Assembly: GCF_949628265.1 (NCBI RefSeq)
Contig: NC_088790.1
Coordinates: 15,504,545-15,568,544, forward strand
Length of the DNA stretch: 64,000 bases
Source of the DNA: Cloeon dipterum
Lineage: Eukaryota > Arthropoda > Insecta > Ephemeroptera > Baetidae
Reading direction: 5' to 3'
Shown here piece after piece: positions 12,663 to 25,146 of this stretch. The position numbers and the translations under genes were made by a program. The notes beneath the pieces were generated by a model. That model had not been told where the DNA came from. It saw only the letters and a program-made list of their open reading frames with translations, and made no database searches. Positions within the stretch are counted from its first letter, which is position 1, and each line of letters opens with the position of its first letter.

Positions 12663-13649
12663 GTAAGAGAGAAAGGAATAGCTAGGGTAGTGATTTATAG
12701 ATGTTTTTAAAAGGGTTTGGAATCAATTTAAATAGTTTTAGGCATTTTTACCAGTCTCTCAGGTAAATTGTCTGATAAAAATATGCCAGTTTATAGAATG
12801 CCTATTATTTATTTTTTATTGAAAAAGAGGTTTATGTAAAATTTAGGAGATATTCTCGATTAATTTTTACAGTCTCAAATAAAATTTAAAACTATTTAGG
12901 GAATATTTTTGTTCCTTCCATGTGAAACTCACCCGTGAAATCATAAAAATGACTCTGTTACTCGACGAGAAAATTTAAATATAAGTTCCAATATCGCTTC
13001 TTATAAATTAAAATACTAATTTTAGACGAAAAGTTTAAATTATTTTTCATAAAATACGAACTGACTAAATGAATTAGAATTTTTATCCAAATTTCCCAAG
13101 ATAATAATTTACAGGTGACAAATATAACATGATTTTTTTTAAAAACTTAAAAAATATTGAGGTTTTTGTAAAACACAAAATATAAAATAAAATTACAGTA
13201 AACGATTTAGAGCAAATTTTAGGTTTTGAGGTGAGTTGAAACGGTTTTTAACGGCTCTTAAGTATGCTTTTAGTTAATTAAATAGTGTATCAGTATAGTC
13301 TTTATAATGTGTTCTCAATGTGTAATGCCTAAATAAAAATCTAAGCTCAGAAAAAGAATTGTTAGCGTCTTGAAATCCCAACCCTAATACTTATACACAA
13401 AATGCCATAGTGGGAGCGTCGGAGGGGGCCGAAGGAAAAACGCGCAAGCAGGAGGAGGCAAAAAATAAAATAACGAGAGGAGAAGAAAACCTGTTCTGCC
13501 CGGAGCCACCTCACGAGGACCCAACGAGCAAGAGAGCACACTGCACAGTGAGACTGGTACCTCAGCACATCTCGAGAGCAGTGTCTGCCGCTTTTGAAAA
13601 GGCCTCTTGTCACTTTCCACCCGCTTTTGTCTCACTCGCTGGCTGCCAG

Positions 13650-13658
13650 TCAGTCAGT
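13650..13658 (+). promoter_or_regulatory. Tandem arthropod initiator motifs (TCAGTCAGT)
   Basis: Two overlapping TCAGT initiators lie about 70 bp upstream of the ATG at 13725, in a GC-rich stretch. TCAGT is the common arthropod transcription-start consensus. No TATA box is evident upstream. The start site itself is an inference. Confidence 0.3.
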
Positions 13659-13724
13659 TTTGCGTGCGACGTCGCCGAGGATGCATCCGCTCTCGTGAAT
13701 TTGAGGATCGAAATATACCCGGCC

Positions 13725-16700
13725 ATGGAGGTGAGTTTTGTTTTCGCTCTCTTTATTCTGACAGAGTACAGTTATACCAGTTTAGGACCTTTCTTTCTTT
13801 CGCTCGCTGAAATAATTGATCGGTGTTAATAGTGAGAAAACAATGCGCCTCTTTCATTCCGAGAGTCACGAAGCAGCCAAGCCATTATAATACGAGTGAA
13901 CGCCTACGTTTTTCCTAACTAGATTGAAACTCGAGCGCGGCTGCTTGATGAAAAGTGCTGAGACTTTGAGACACACGGAACCGGTTTCAGTCAAATTCAT
14001 TCGCCTTGAACGCTGCTCAGGTATGTGACACGGCTTTGGATTTGCGGACAATTATATACGGACGTAAAAAAGCCTAAAAATATTTGAACTTTGATGGGCT
14101 TTTTCTGTGGCTATAAGATTGAATTTTAAGAATTTTAGAAATATCAAGGAAATCCTAAAATTAAATTATAAGAGTCCGGTCTCACACCACACTATTAAAC
14201 AGCAGAGGGAAACGACATTTTCATCACTGATGTCAGTTTCAAAATAGTGTTTTCTCATTAATAAAGTTTTATTCCATTTTGGTTGCTGGTTCAATCAAAT
14301 ATTAATTTATGATCACTTACAAGGGAAAGCATTCTCTTGCAACACAAACCAAACAAGAAATTATAAAAATATAGAATACTTTAAGTTTCTGAATATATCC
14401 AGCAAGCACTGGAATGAACCAAAATATAATTATAAAAATCTTCCTTCAAAGCCAAGACTTTGTACTTTGACAATGTTTCAATTATTGCCTTACTATCACA
14501 TTTTTTTCTAGCTCAAAGTAATTAAGGATACCCTTTTTGTGGAACAAATCAATTAGGATTCCTTTTTTCAGCAAAGCAGTCCCACAGATATTTTGGCGAA
14601 AGCACGATGCATTGTGCAATTCGCAGCTTAACAGGTTTTTTATATCAGAGAAATGCACGACTTTAGACGTTTTGTTTCCTTCATTAGTTGAAAATTTAAA
14701 TTATTTTCGCCAATTTGATGCTCCTTGGATACCCATTTCGTTTATCAAAATGAAAAAAACATATTTAGAAGCCTTTTTTCTCATTATTTCGGTACAGCAG
14801 ACAAGAAAAGTGTTTTTTCTCTGGAGAGATTCTCTTAAACTCTTGATCAATACAATTTCCCTCAAAATGCCATTCCAAAATTTGATAAAAGATAGAATGT
14901 CTTGAATTCTTATCCCACACAGAAACTGCTCTCTCTAGAAGTTAATTCGATTTTATTTTACAAATAACTATACTCTTTTAGAAAATACTATATAATTAAA
15001 TAAGTAATTTCTAGAAATATGGCTGTTTAATTCTTTAAAATCTTGCAAATCAATGCTTTGGGTTTTTCATTATTCAATCATTTTGATGTCTATATGCGTT
15101 TTATGGAGTGCGAGTATTCAAATTTGGTCCTAAAATGCATACAATTTTCTATAGTTTTTATGAATGCGCCCTAGCTTCTTACGGCACATTGGTGAGCGAT
15201 TTGCAGATTGTATGACCAAAGTGAAGCCAATTACGGCAGCTTGAGACTTGAGCTGGTGCAAATATCTTAAGACAAAAAAGTCTACAGTGCTTGTTTGTTG
15301 CTCATCGTAAAAGAGAGAAGCCAAAAAAATCAATGAGGGGAAGCCCTACCTGCTTGGGGCATCAATGGGAAAAGAAAATCAGAGCCCGTTGAAAACGAGA
15401 GAAGTCTCGATTTCTCGGATCGCATCGCCGAAATCCATTGAACCGGTGATACAGAGCCCACTTTGCCCAATTACCAGCTGCATATTCCGTGGGAAGCGGC
15501 TTAATCATCATCCCGCTGATCTATGGCGCGCAGGTGTAATTTTCACCAGGAATTTCTCTCCCGTGTGTAGAAACAGGAGTCAAGTGGTCTGTGTTTTCGT
15601 ATTCAATGGCGTCGGTTTATGTTGATGAAGGAAAAACGCTGAGAATCGCGAAATGAGACACTCGAGGGGAGACGGGTACGTGTCTTTATTAATGAGATCA
15701 CGCTCAAGACAATATAATATCATGCATGCGAGGGAGAGGAGCAGCAAAACTCAAACGGCCCCTCTTAAACAATATATTTCCATTCAGCTGCTTCTTTGAC
15801 AAAAAATATTTTTATCACTTGACAGGAATAATTTTTTTTCATTAAAGAGTCTATGAAAAGATGAATTAAATTAAATTTTTAATATAAACTTCGAGTGTTT
15901 GGTTTTTACGTTTTATAGATTTTAAGAATTTAAATAGAAGGACTTAATCATGAACTTGGTTTAACCAAGGCTCGATCTGTAAATTTGGATTGTCCTTATT
16001 TTTTGGCTAAAATTAATTGCCCTCGAATCTTGTAATGCTAAAAAATGCAACCCAGCTTTAGACACTTAATTCCATTTTTCAAACCAATCGTATCACATCT
16101 TTGACCCAACAAAACTGATCCAGATTATTCTCTCGTTCTATCATAATGAAAGACGCAAATTGAAGATATAATGGAAAATAGACTTTTTGCGTTGTTGTGT
16201 GTATTCTCTGAATGAAATTTGTTGTTTATATATCCTGTTCCTTTCAAGCCTGAAGTGGCAATATATTTTACTGTTTTTCAAAATATTTTCGTGACTTTAT
16301 CCTCTAATTTCTGACAGAGGAAATGCACTTCCCACGATTCTGTAAACGAGCTTGCTGCTATCGTGGCTGGGTTCAATAAAAAGCTTGACAAAATAATAGC
16401 CCGCGTATCTGAAATAAATGCGCATAACTCACAGAAACGAGAAAAGAAGGTAGCTAGGTGGAAAAAATCGCGAGTATGCGCTCAACGTGTGAAATGAAAT
16501 GCGAGTTTACGAATTTTTTCATTGTTAGACACACACGCACACGCGGACAAAAATGTTTCTCAGCAGGTGTTATTGTCTCTGCGGCAAATGGATAATTTTC
16601 GACTCTGCGGGTAACGAGAGTGCAGCAATTAAAAGTTGCTTGTTTGTTCCACAAGCTGCCATCAACAAAGCTTGTTTGCACCGCGGTCTTCTGGCAACTT

Positions 16701-19700
16701 ATTAAGACAGAAATCTTCACCTTTAACATTATCGCGAGAAATTTTAAATTCAGTCCAAGAACAGAGAAACGATGAGTAAGCGAAATTTTTAATTTTCAAT
16801 TTGAAATAAAATAAACTTGTTAGGTGAAGCGGAAAAAATGAAAAATCTGTAGGTTATGTTCAGCGTTGCTGGAAAATTAAATCAAACATAACAAATCTTT
16901 GGATAATAAATTATGAAAATATTTTTGTGGCCATATGTAATATAAAGTACTCTTGTTGGGCCAAAGCCGAAGATGAAGACATTAGGAGCGGTCGGAGGTG
17001 TGTACGGTGGTATAATAATAATAATGCTGCTGCTGCTTTGGATTATACTATAAAAGTTGTACTTTTCAACTGCCCCCCGCTCGGCCTTTTATATTCTCGG
17101 CGCGGTCGCTCGCTCCTCTTTTTCTCTCTTTCTCTCTTGCTGCGGTTCGCTTCAAGGCTGCCCTCGAAATTATCATTGTGTTTGCTGGCCGGCTCTCTTT
17201 CTCTCTGTAAATTCGTTTTAGTGCCTCATTTAAAACAACTTATCAGCTTAAAGCTAGTAACGGAGAGAACGTAAAATTGCTCCAAAATGCTGCTCGAAAA
17301 CGCCTTTTAAGAAAGGAGAATTGCGTTTAAAATGAACGGTCACAGAAAAATGAAAGGAATTTAATCACGTTTAAATTACTCGAGAAAATTCTCGGAAGAA
17401 AATTAAATCATCAATTACCTCACTGCACTTTGCTGATGTTTGTGTCTTTATTTTAACCCTGGCAGCATGAAACTGAAATTGTTTCTAAAATTTAAAAAAA
17501 GGTCAGATACATACCAACTATCTCTTCCTGAATGCGACCCTCGAAGCGAAAAATTATTATTCTTGAATTATCTGTACAGGCGTGCGGTCGAAGGCGTTGC
17601 TTCTACCTCTCCCTTTTGAAAAATATTATTCCGGTGCCGCAACTATAAATTAACCAATTAAGAGGGGATTCTTTTCCGCACCTGCCACTGAAAACAAACA
17701 CTCAAGCGCATCAGACCCTGTTTTTCCCATTATGACGGCAGTCAGGTGTATGAGATAATTTCAAAACGCGGCTGATAAGCGCGTCAGGTGCGGAAGGGGA
17801 CGTATTTTTCATTGATTCATGTCTATTAGCCAGATAAGAAATAATGGAAAAATGAGAGAAGGGGAACAATCGTTATTTTTATGAAAAGGTATGATTAAAA
17901 ATTATATTAAAAGTGGTAAAGGAAATTAAATATCTCATCAGAATTAGGGTTTGCACAGTTGCCTTACATTTTTTCCTTGGTAATTTTTTTACGGAAAAAA
18001 TAGAAATTTCTGAAAACTGGTGTGAGATATTTTTTGTAATTTATGCTAAGCCAAGGACGAACTACTGAAAAAATTCTGGTCGAAAGTTCAAGCGTGAACA
18101 ATTTCAAAATTTCTGGGTTTGAATGACGAATGACTTAACTTAAAGTTAGGTTTAAACTGTTTAAAGCAATATTGTTTAGCTATTTAAATAAAATATATTT
18201 AGCTAAGGTAAAAGGCAACCTCTCTAAAATTCATTGACATCCGAGAATGCCGATGATGTCTCAAAATCTGTATACTGATTAAATGAATAGAACCCATTTT
18301 ATAATAAAAAACTCAGTTTTAAATATTTTAAAAGCGATTTTTTTAACATTGCCTTTTATTAAGTTAAAATCGCATTTTGTAAAACTCTGATACGTGTGAT
18401 TCACTCATCCCTTGAGGAATTTGCACAGAGTCATAAAATTTACTGCTCGTTACATGCTCAATTTCTGCTCATGACGCGAGTCAATAACCCCTGCTGAGAA
18501 TAATCGAAAGCGTCTGATGTCCAGAGTTCGATATCAAAGCCCGGCCGGCGGCATTATTAGCAGATGTAATATAATTAAGTTGTAAAATGTGATAGGAGCG
18601 AGACCGAAAGCAGACGAGCCGCTTCACGGAGGGTAATTACTTTGGATGGCCGCGGCGTGGAGCGTTTAGTTCACGTCGATTGTGTATCGGCTCATGGGAG
18701 CGAATTGGCAAATCGAGTTTGTTGGCCGGCGCGGAGCGAAAGAAGCGAAGAAATTTCTTTCCACCAACGTATATGCACATCTTTTATGTTCGTGCAGCAG
18801 CCAAGAATCTCGTGCTGCTGGCTGGCTGCGGCGAACAGAGAGGGAATTCAGGTGGGGGGATGCTTCTCAGGTACTCGCGGGTGGCCGACTTTAGTCTCTC
18901 ACGATTTTATGCCTTTTGCGATCCGCAAGTGAGGCAGACTTATTAATTAGAGTTTGGCTTTTTCGGCTGCCTTTCACGAGTTTTCGTCCCAAATCAAATT
19001 TTATTGCTGTATAAGATTCTCTCTGAGAGAGCTAAAAAGAAGTTTATTTTTCATAGCTTTTTGAATCGCTTATATATTTCATTTGGCCGCTTCAAACCGC
19101 AAAAATTCGATACATACAGCAGAGAGAATCTGATTTATTTTTTACGATTGAGCAGATAATATTTTAGGATGAGAAGTAACCTACAGAAAAAATAGTTAAT
19201 TTAGATTGAAAAAATGATTCAAAATTAAATTAATATTTTAATTTTCTGCTTTCCATATTTGATTATATTTGTTAAGCTTAAAAAATAAGGTAAAACGAGT
19301 GTTTATTTGATAAAAATTGCTCTCATGTGACTGCCATTAAATCAAATTACTCCAACCTGACAAGGATTCGGTCTTTGCTGAGATCGCGACGGTCACACAA
19401 AAAGAAAAAGTGCTCATTGGGTTTGGACCGCCCAGCGCGCCAAGTCATGCTGGACAAAAAGTGCTGGCGGTCGTGCACCGGCAAAGACGTGATTTTCAAC
19501 AGGTACTTCGATTTAATGCATCATTCAGGGAAAAATCCCAGAGCTGCTGCAACTGCCACGAATCGACTTTGGCTTATTGTTGTGCCGAGTATTATCTCGC
19601 TCTGGTGACAACACGCTTTTCTTCGTTTAAGGATATATATACGTTTAAAATTACCAAGTTGCTGTCTAATTGGCTTACAAGGTGGTGTTCAAGTGAATAA

Positions 19701-22700
19701 TTAATTCGGGTATAATATTCAAACGTTAGATAGGTCAAAAAAATATCTGGCATGGTAAAATTTTTTTGATTTGAGTTGTCAAAGTGAATATTTTTTTATG
19801 AAATCTACTGGCAATGCTTTCCCCTCCTCCACTTTTAGTAACTTGTATTTCATGTATCCGAAAAATTCCATAAGCAATGTTAGGATGGTTTAGATTAGTT
19901 GTCCCCGAAATCTCAATAAAAATCTTTCAAATATAACAATATATATTCTAAAGCTTACAATATTTCATAAAAAAGACAAAAATTACAGTTTTTCCTTAAA
20001 AATTAATTTCTCTGTCTAAAACTCCTAAATTCAACCATTTAAATAAAAAAACATTTAAAATCGCCAGGAAAAAACCAAAGCCCTATATAGTCAGAGTACT
20101 GGTGTTCCATAGGAAGTTGATTAAATTTTATGTTGTTTAATTAATATTTTTATACTTAATTTTATACTTGGCTACCAACTAATTAATTTCAGAACGCGAC
20201 TGCCGACGATGATTGGTGGGCGGACGCTGAGGAAATGGATTCGCTGATGCCGGTGAGCGCCCTGCAAAACCTGGTCGACATTCCCCTGTCCTCGGAGAGC
20301 ATCTCGAGCATTGGCTTTCTGCCACCACCTCCGCGGCCCTCAGCAGAGATCCTGGCGCTCGACGAGTTGGGCAGCGAAGCCTTCACGTCGAGCTGCGACC
20401 TTTGCTCTTGGGCTTGGAGCAACCCAGCCTTTGCCATAGACCCTAATCGTGAGTGCCATAAAATTTCTCTTTCTCTTCGCTCGTTCGTCAAGAGAGAACA
20501 GGCCGACGCCTCTAGAAATATGCTTTTGCGCCATCCATAAACTAAAATACGAGATTGTTTTATAAGACAACTTTCAGGTTCTAATAATTATGCGGATTTA
20601 TAAGCTTAAGTGAGTATATTGTTAAAATAAGAGGATCGCAATTTTAAAAGATTTATTGTCATAAAATATTTTTTTAAGTTGATGCTTCATTTCCAAAGTC
20701 TGAAGTTCTTTTGTCTTTTATTCCCTTCCATATTAGGCAGCAGCAGTTGATATTTTTTTAATAGAGTCCACAAAAATTCTATAATATTTGTGCCTGACTT
20801 AATAAAAATATTAAAAATAATAGAAGGAATTAAAATTTTCCCATTATTGGCAATTCAATATCAAAATAATTAAACAATTTTTAAACCAAATTGAATTTAA
20901 TTTAATACTCTCTGTACAAAATTTTTGAATTATTTCAATAATGACCGAGAAATAAAGAAAAAATACCGTTATTAATGCTGATATTTATTAATCTTCAAAA
21001 TTTTCAGATCGGTCCTTTATTCAATAAAGGTAAATTTGGAATTAAAGCTTCATCTGAAAATGTTATTAAAGCATTTCTTTAGGAAATCCCTAGTGATTAA
21101 TAATTTAATATTGTCAAAAAAGGTTTAAAACTATTCAAATTCTTTCAAATTATTCTTATAAATTAGATCGTCCCTATAAATGAAATGATTATTATCTGTT
21201 GAAGGAATTTCGCCTCTTGCTCCTGTGTCGTACGGCGAGCTTGGTTGGACCCTGACACTCATCATTGTCGCATTGCTCTCCGCAGTGATTGGAGCGATCG
21301 TCACAGTCACGATTCTTCACTGCAGAAGGTAATTCAATCTTGCCTCCGCATCGAATCGCAAAAGCTTAATCTAAACGCGATATCACAGAATGAAAGGGAT
21401 TCAGTCGTCGTGCTGCAACAGTGAGGACGAGGACGAGGGGCGTACGGCGTCGTCGACGCCGGAAAATCAAAATCCTCAAAACCCGTTCGCCGGCGACAAC
21501 AAAACGCCACCGCTGCCGTCATCGCGGAGGCCGAGGGGCGGCTTTTGGAGCCGCCTCTTCAACAGACACCCCATCTCGTCGAGGGGCCGCTGCGAGAGCA
21601 GTCTGCAGCGCCGCCCGCCTCGCCGCCTCTGTCCTCCGGCGCCGCCGACTAATGAAAATCACTACACCGTCACGGGAAGGTAACAAAAAATATGACATTT
21701 GATACACATGTGCTGGCGGAGAGTCGGAAACAAAGGAGTTTTCACTCCAGCAAATTGAGACAGCTTTTTCTATATATACAAAAAAACGTCTCTTTCCTGC
21801 AAGGAATAATATATATTATGCTGAGTAATATGTGACAAATAAAATCCAGACACTCTTAAAAATCGATGGCAATAGAAATATATAAATTAATTTTTTATTT
21901 ACATTTTCCCTGAGTTTGAAAATAAATTTGTTTTTCAGTATTTGAAAATTATATCTTGGTGAAACTTTTTTACAGCTAAATTTTTAGAAAATTCCAATTT
22001 GTGGAAAGATATTAAAGACGATGACGATATGCGTCATGATTTACTTTAAGACTCACCAAATGAGCACAAAACACTTAATTATAAGACCATGTAAACTGTC
22101 TGTAGAGCCAAAAATCGTCTAAAAGCAAATTGCTTTGTGAAGCCTTATTTAAAACTTGCAAAATTATCTACAGAGTCGGTACATTACAGATTTTTCTACA
22201 CAAAAAAATATCATTTTTCAGTTAGCAAGTTTGTGGAAAGTTGAATTGCAGCAGCTTGATATTATACGCTTCTTCAACCGGGTTGATTTAGAAATAAACC
22301 ATTCTAAATTTTAATGCTGAGATTTTGGGCGTAATGCGTTCAATGCTACGCACAGGCTCTACTCCGAATCACAAAATCGTATTGTATCTGGTATTTCCTT
22401 TCTCGAATTTGTTGGTTTCGTAATCTGAAAAAGATGGATAAAGCTTGCAATTAGTTTGATAAATTATACAGTTTGTCGACAGTGTTTGATTCTAATAAGG
22501 GAAAATTTTCCTAGCATATTATGTTTTCCTAATCAATTTTTGATGAAGTCAGCTACAGAGTAGTACAATGCTTGAGAAAAGCAGAGGAACAGTTCCAGAC
22601 CAAGAAACTACACATCGAAGTTATTCAGTGAAACCAACTGATCCTTTTTTAAAGAAATCGTATGACCATTGTAAAAGAATTATTGCATTCCTCTGAAAAT

Positions 22701-23857
22701 GTTTGGCAAAAAAATCACTATGAAAAATTTACGTTAAATTATCTAAGCTGCCTCCTTCTAACTGGAACCTAAAACAGCCTAGTCCAAGTAACAAATTTCA
22801 ACCGATTATTTTAACAAAGCACAATAAAATTGTAGATATTTTGAACTTGAAATTTTATCAAAAGTTATAGGTGCATAAATTTTGATTAACTGATTTTCAA
22901 AACATTTTAATTTCAAATGCTTAAATTCCAATTGCAAGTTTAGACTGATTGTGAGATAAAAAAGACATCAAAATTTTTAGATGTTGAATAGTAAAATAAA
23001 TCTCTAGATGACAGAGAAGTTTTTCCAAGAAGTTAACCGATTTAACTGTAGCTGTACCCGCACGTTCTGGCGTAGATCAAATTTGTATCAATCTCGCTCC
23101 TATAGATGTCGCTAAATTTGAGTGTTTCTTCGTCGCGATCACTACCATCTAAAGGAAAAAATTCAAAAGAGAAAATACTAGCAAAATATCAAAGTGCCGC
23201 TTGATCGATTTTTTACTGTTCACTCTCTGCTAGAGGTCTCAGTCAACCGCGCTGCTCCAGCCAGCCAGCAAATACGAAACAAATCTAACTTACCATAGTA
23301 TTTTTTTTTGTCTGAAATATATTCTTCGGAACAGACTTTTGAATACGCGGACATGCAATTTCATGCTAGCAGGGTCCCCCAGGAAAAATTGTCTTTTGCA
23401 AAACAAACTATTCAAATCACTCTAACCAAACACTAATTAGTATAAATATCCTGAGCTCAAACATTTAGTATTATTTTTGCCAATATTTCTCTTCTCTCAA
23501 TGGTGTTTTTACACTGTGTTAAAGTTAAAACAGCAATATTCCGATATGTTTAGGTCATCAGTAGACACGACATCACACGCGGGAGAAGAAGCCCTGTACG
23601 CAGAGCTGGAAAGGGGAGCCGACCCTGCGTATCAAAACACCGGTTACCAGAATCCCGAGTTGGACCCTGAGGCGCCGCCGAGCGCGCCCAGCAGCGCCTA
23701 CTACTCGGACCTGAGCTGCGGACCTGACAGGATGTACGAGGCAGTGGGCGAGGGGATGGCCACCTGGCACACTCTGGACCTCGACTCCTACCGCCACCAC
23801 GACCTGATCATGACCACCTCCCTCGTCGCCAAGACAGTACCTTCGGACTATATTTAA
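13725..23857 (+). CDS. Unrecognised single-pass membrane protein with tyrosine-rich cytoplasmic tail
   Basis: Five exons join in phase to 326 residues: 13725-13730 (ATG GAG, then donor GTGAGT), 20193-20448, 21205-21328, 21389-21679 and 23554-23857. The N-terminus has no signal peptide and carries an N-glycosylation sequon (MENATADDD). An acidic and proline-containing segment of about 100 residues follows. A hydrophobic helix at about residues 103-125 (TLTLIIVALLSAVIGAIVTV) is followed by HCRR, so positive-inside suggests N-out, C-in. The tail has a CC pair, an acidic patch (SEDEDEG), an arginine-rich part and tyrosine motifs: LYAEL, AYQNTGY, AYYSDL, MYEAV. It ends SDYI. These resemble docking sites for SH2/PTB adaptors, which is inference. 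I do not recognise the family. The two-codon first coding exon is the least certain part, but phase and start context fit. Confidence 0.7.
13731..20192 (+). other. 6.4-kb first intron with several GC-richer islands
   Basis: Begins GTGAGT and ends TTAATTTCAG. Islands of higher GC lie near 15360-15620, 16440-16730, 16970-17260, 18470-18950 and 19370-19600, in otherwise AT-rich sequence. None offers an exon with matching phase and splice sites. Short (ATA)n and (GCT)n runs occur near 17010-17035. The islands could be enhancers; nothing in the sequence proves it. Confidence 0.4.
21680..23553 (+). other. Intron of the membrane-protein gene, 1.9 kb
   Basis: Starts GTAACA and ends GATATGTTTAG. AT-rich throughout; no exon, element or repeat recognised inside. 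Confidence 0.5.
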
Positions 23858-24204
23858 TTTCACCTGCACGCATGTGCAGAAATTAATTATTCTTCCTGTT
23901 TGCCATATATACGCAATTATGTTGTTAAAATGCTTGAGACTTCGCCTGATACATGTTTTTTGATAAATGGTGTGTAGCAAAATTTGTGATGCATTTTTAA
24001 AATATTATTTTATATGTTTTAAGAGGAAAAATGTGATTTTGTTGATCATTATGACTAACACACGACGTGAAACAGTCGGTTTATGGTGGTTTGTTAAGTT
24101 TGAAATTCTAGGACATGCATTTACTAAAATTAAATTATGTTTTTCAGACTGCTTTGATGTTAGGATTTCACAAGCTATTGTACTTAATTATGTAGGTTAA
24201 ACAT

Positions 24205-24210
24205 AATAAA
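24205..24210 (+). terminator. Poly(A) signal AATAAA for the membrane-protein gene
   Basis: First canonical hexamer downstream of the stop at 23857, giving a 3' UTR of about 370 bp. From here to about 24890 I see only AT-rich intergenic sequence. Confidence 0.4.
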
Positions 24211-24898
24211 ATCCAATTGAGCTATATTGATTTGTAATTTTACGATCGAACCTATTAATGCAAAGTATATAAAGCGCGTAGAGCGCAAATAATATTAAAA
24301 GAGTAAAAAGGCATTAACTTTTTGGCTGCGCCCACGCATTTTCTTAAATGTGCTACGGATAGTTAAGCATGTACTCTCCAATTGAGCATGGAATTTCAAG
24401 CAATTTCAACACAAGTCAACTGCCAACTAAAATCTACCAAAATTTTGCCAACTAGTTTTCACGCCAAATATCAATCGCATTAAATTAAAATTTCAACGGA
24501 AAAAATCGAAATAAATCAAAGTATAACGCAAAAGAAAAAGGCCTAATTTAATGCACCACACAAGTTGAAAAAGCATGAGATACATATGTATTAGGAACTC
24601 AAATAATTATATTGTTCTGATTCGTCTGATTAATACACATACAGAGTTAATAAATAACGTGTTAATAATATTTTCATCGCTAAAAAATATCAAGGATCGA
24701 ATCACTTCAAATGCATAGCAATAATAATCAAGCTCAGCAATATTATTGATAATTGTGATAATTGCAAACAAACAGATTATAACATACAAAAATGCTACAT
24801 ATGTATCAAGTTGATTTTTAATTTTTCATAGTCAGCAGTAACATAAATTTGAAAGAATTAAAATTATGTGTTCAAACTATAACCGCGTCTTTGAGTCT

Positions 24899-24908
24899 GT
24901 CACGTGAC
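24899..24908. promoter_or_regulatory. Palindromic E-box GTCACGTGAC upstream of LSG1
   Basis: A perfect 10-bp palindrome with a CACGTG core, about 240 bp before the LSG1 ATG. CACGTG sites bind Myc/Max and related bHLH-ZIP factors, and ribosome-biogenesis genes are classic Myc targets. That LSG1 is regulated through it is inference. Confidence 0.4.
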
Positions 24909-24923
24909 ATCGATTGCTTGCAC

Positions 24924-24971
24924 GCGATTGGTAAGGAGAGTAAAGGTACCTTTACTCTCCTTAGCGATTGG
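24924..24971. repeat. 32-bp perfect palindrome flanked by 8-bp direct repeats
   Basis: Positions 24932-24963 read identically on both strands (arm TAAGGAGAGTAAAGGT). The palindrome is bracketed by identical octamers GCGATTGG at 24924-24931 and 24964-24971. The layout is that of a transposon insertion reduced to two abutting inverted-repeat arms with an 8-bp target duplication, as in hAT or P elements. Each octamer contains an inverted CCAAT box (ATTGG). It sits in the presumed LSG1 promoter, 24 bp from the E-box. Confidence 0.75.
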
Positions 24972-24987
24972 TTAGTTCATTTTGTTT

Positions 24988-25026
24988 TGATCACACAGGC
25001 ACACACACACACACCAACACACACAG
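24988..25026. repeat. CA-rich microsatellite
   Basis: Interrupted (CA)n tract immediately upstream of the LSG1 start region; nothing else in it. Confidence 0.7.
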
Positions 25027-25146
25027 GCAGTCCGTATAAGCTGCACGTGTGTTTCGCTGGACAAATTTAATATCAAAAATAACAAATTACTCAAAATTAT
25101 CCCAAACAGCTGGTAAAACCGTAGGTAATTGTGTATTAAACGGAAG

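Noticed and set aside
13410-13724. Open frame upstream of, and in frame with, the ATG of the membrane-protein gene
   Set aside because: Starting at 13410 would add about 105 residues of low-complexity basic sequence (MGASEGAEGKTRKQEE) and place the initiator motifs inside coding sequence. The ATG at 13725 gives a compact, glycosylatable N-terminus, so the upstream stretch is more likely 5' UTR.
14537-14905. 122-codon plus frame in the large intron
   Set aside because: Composition (Phe, Leu, Lys, Ile) is what AT-rich non-coding DNA gives; no splice sites with matching phase and no recognisable motif.
21009-21025. Short palindrome CCTTTATT-C-AATAAAGG in an intron
   Set aside because: Arms of 8 bp in AT-rich DNA are expected by chance and no direct repeats flank it, unlike the two longer palindromes reported.
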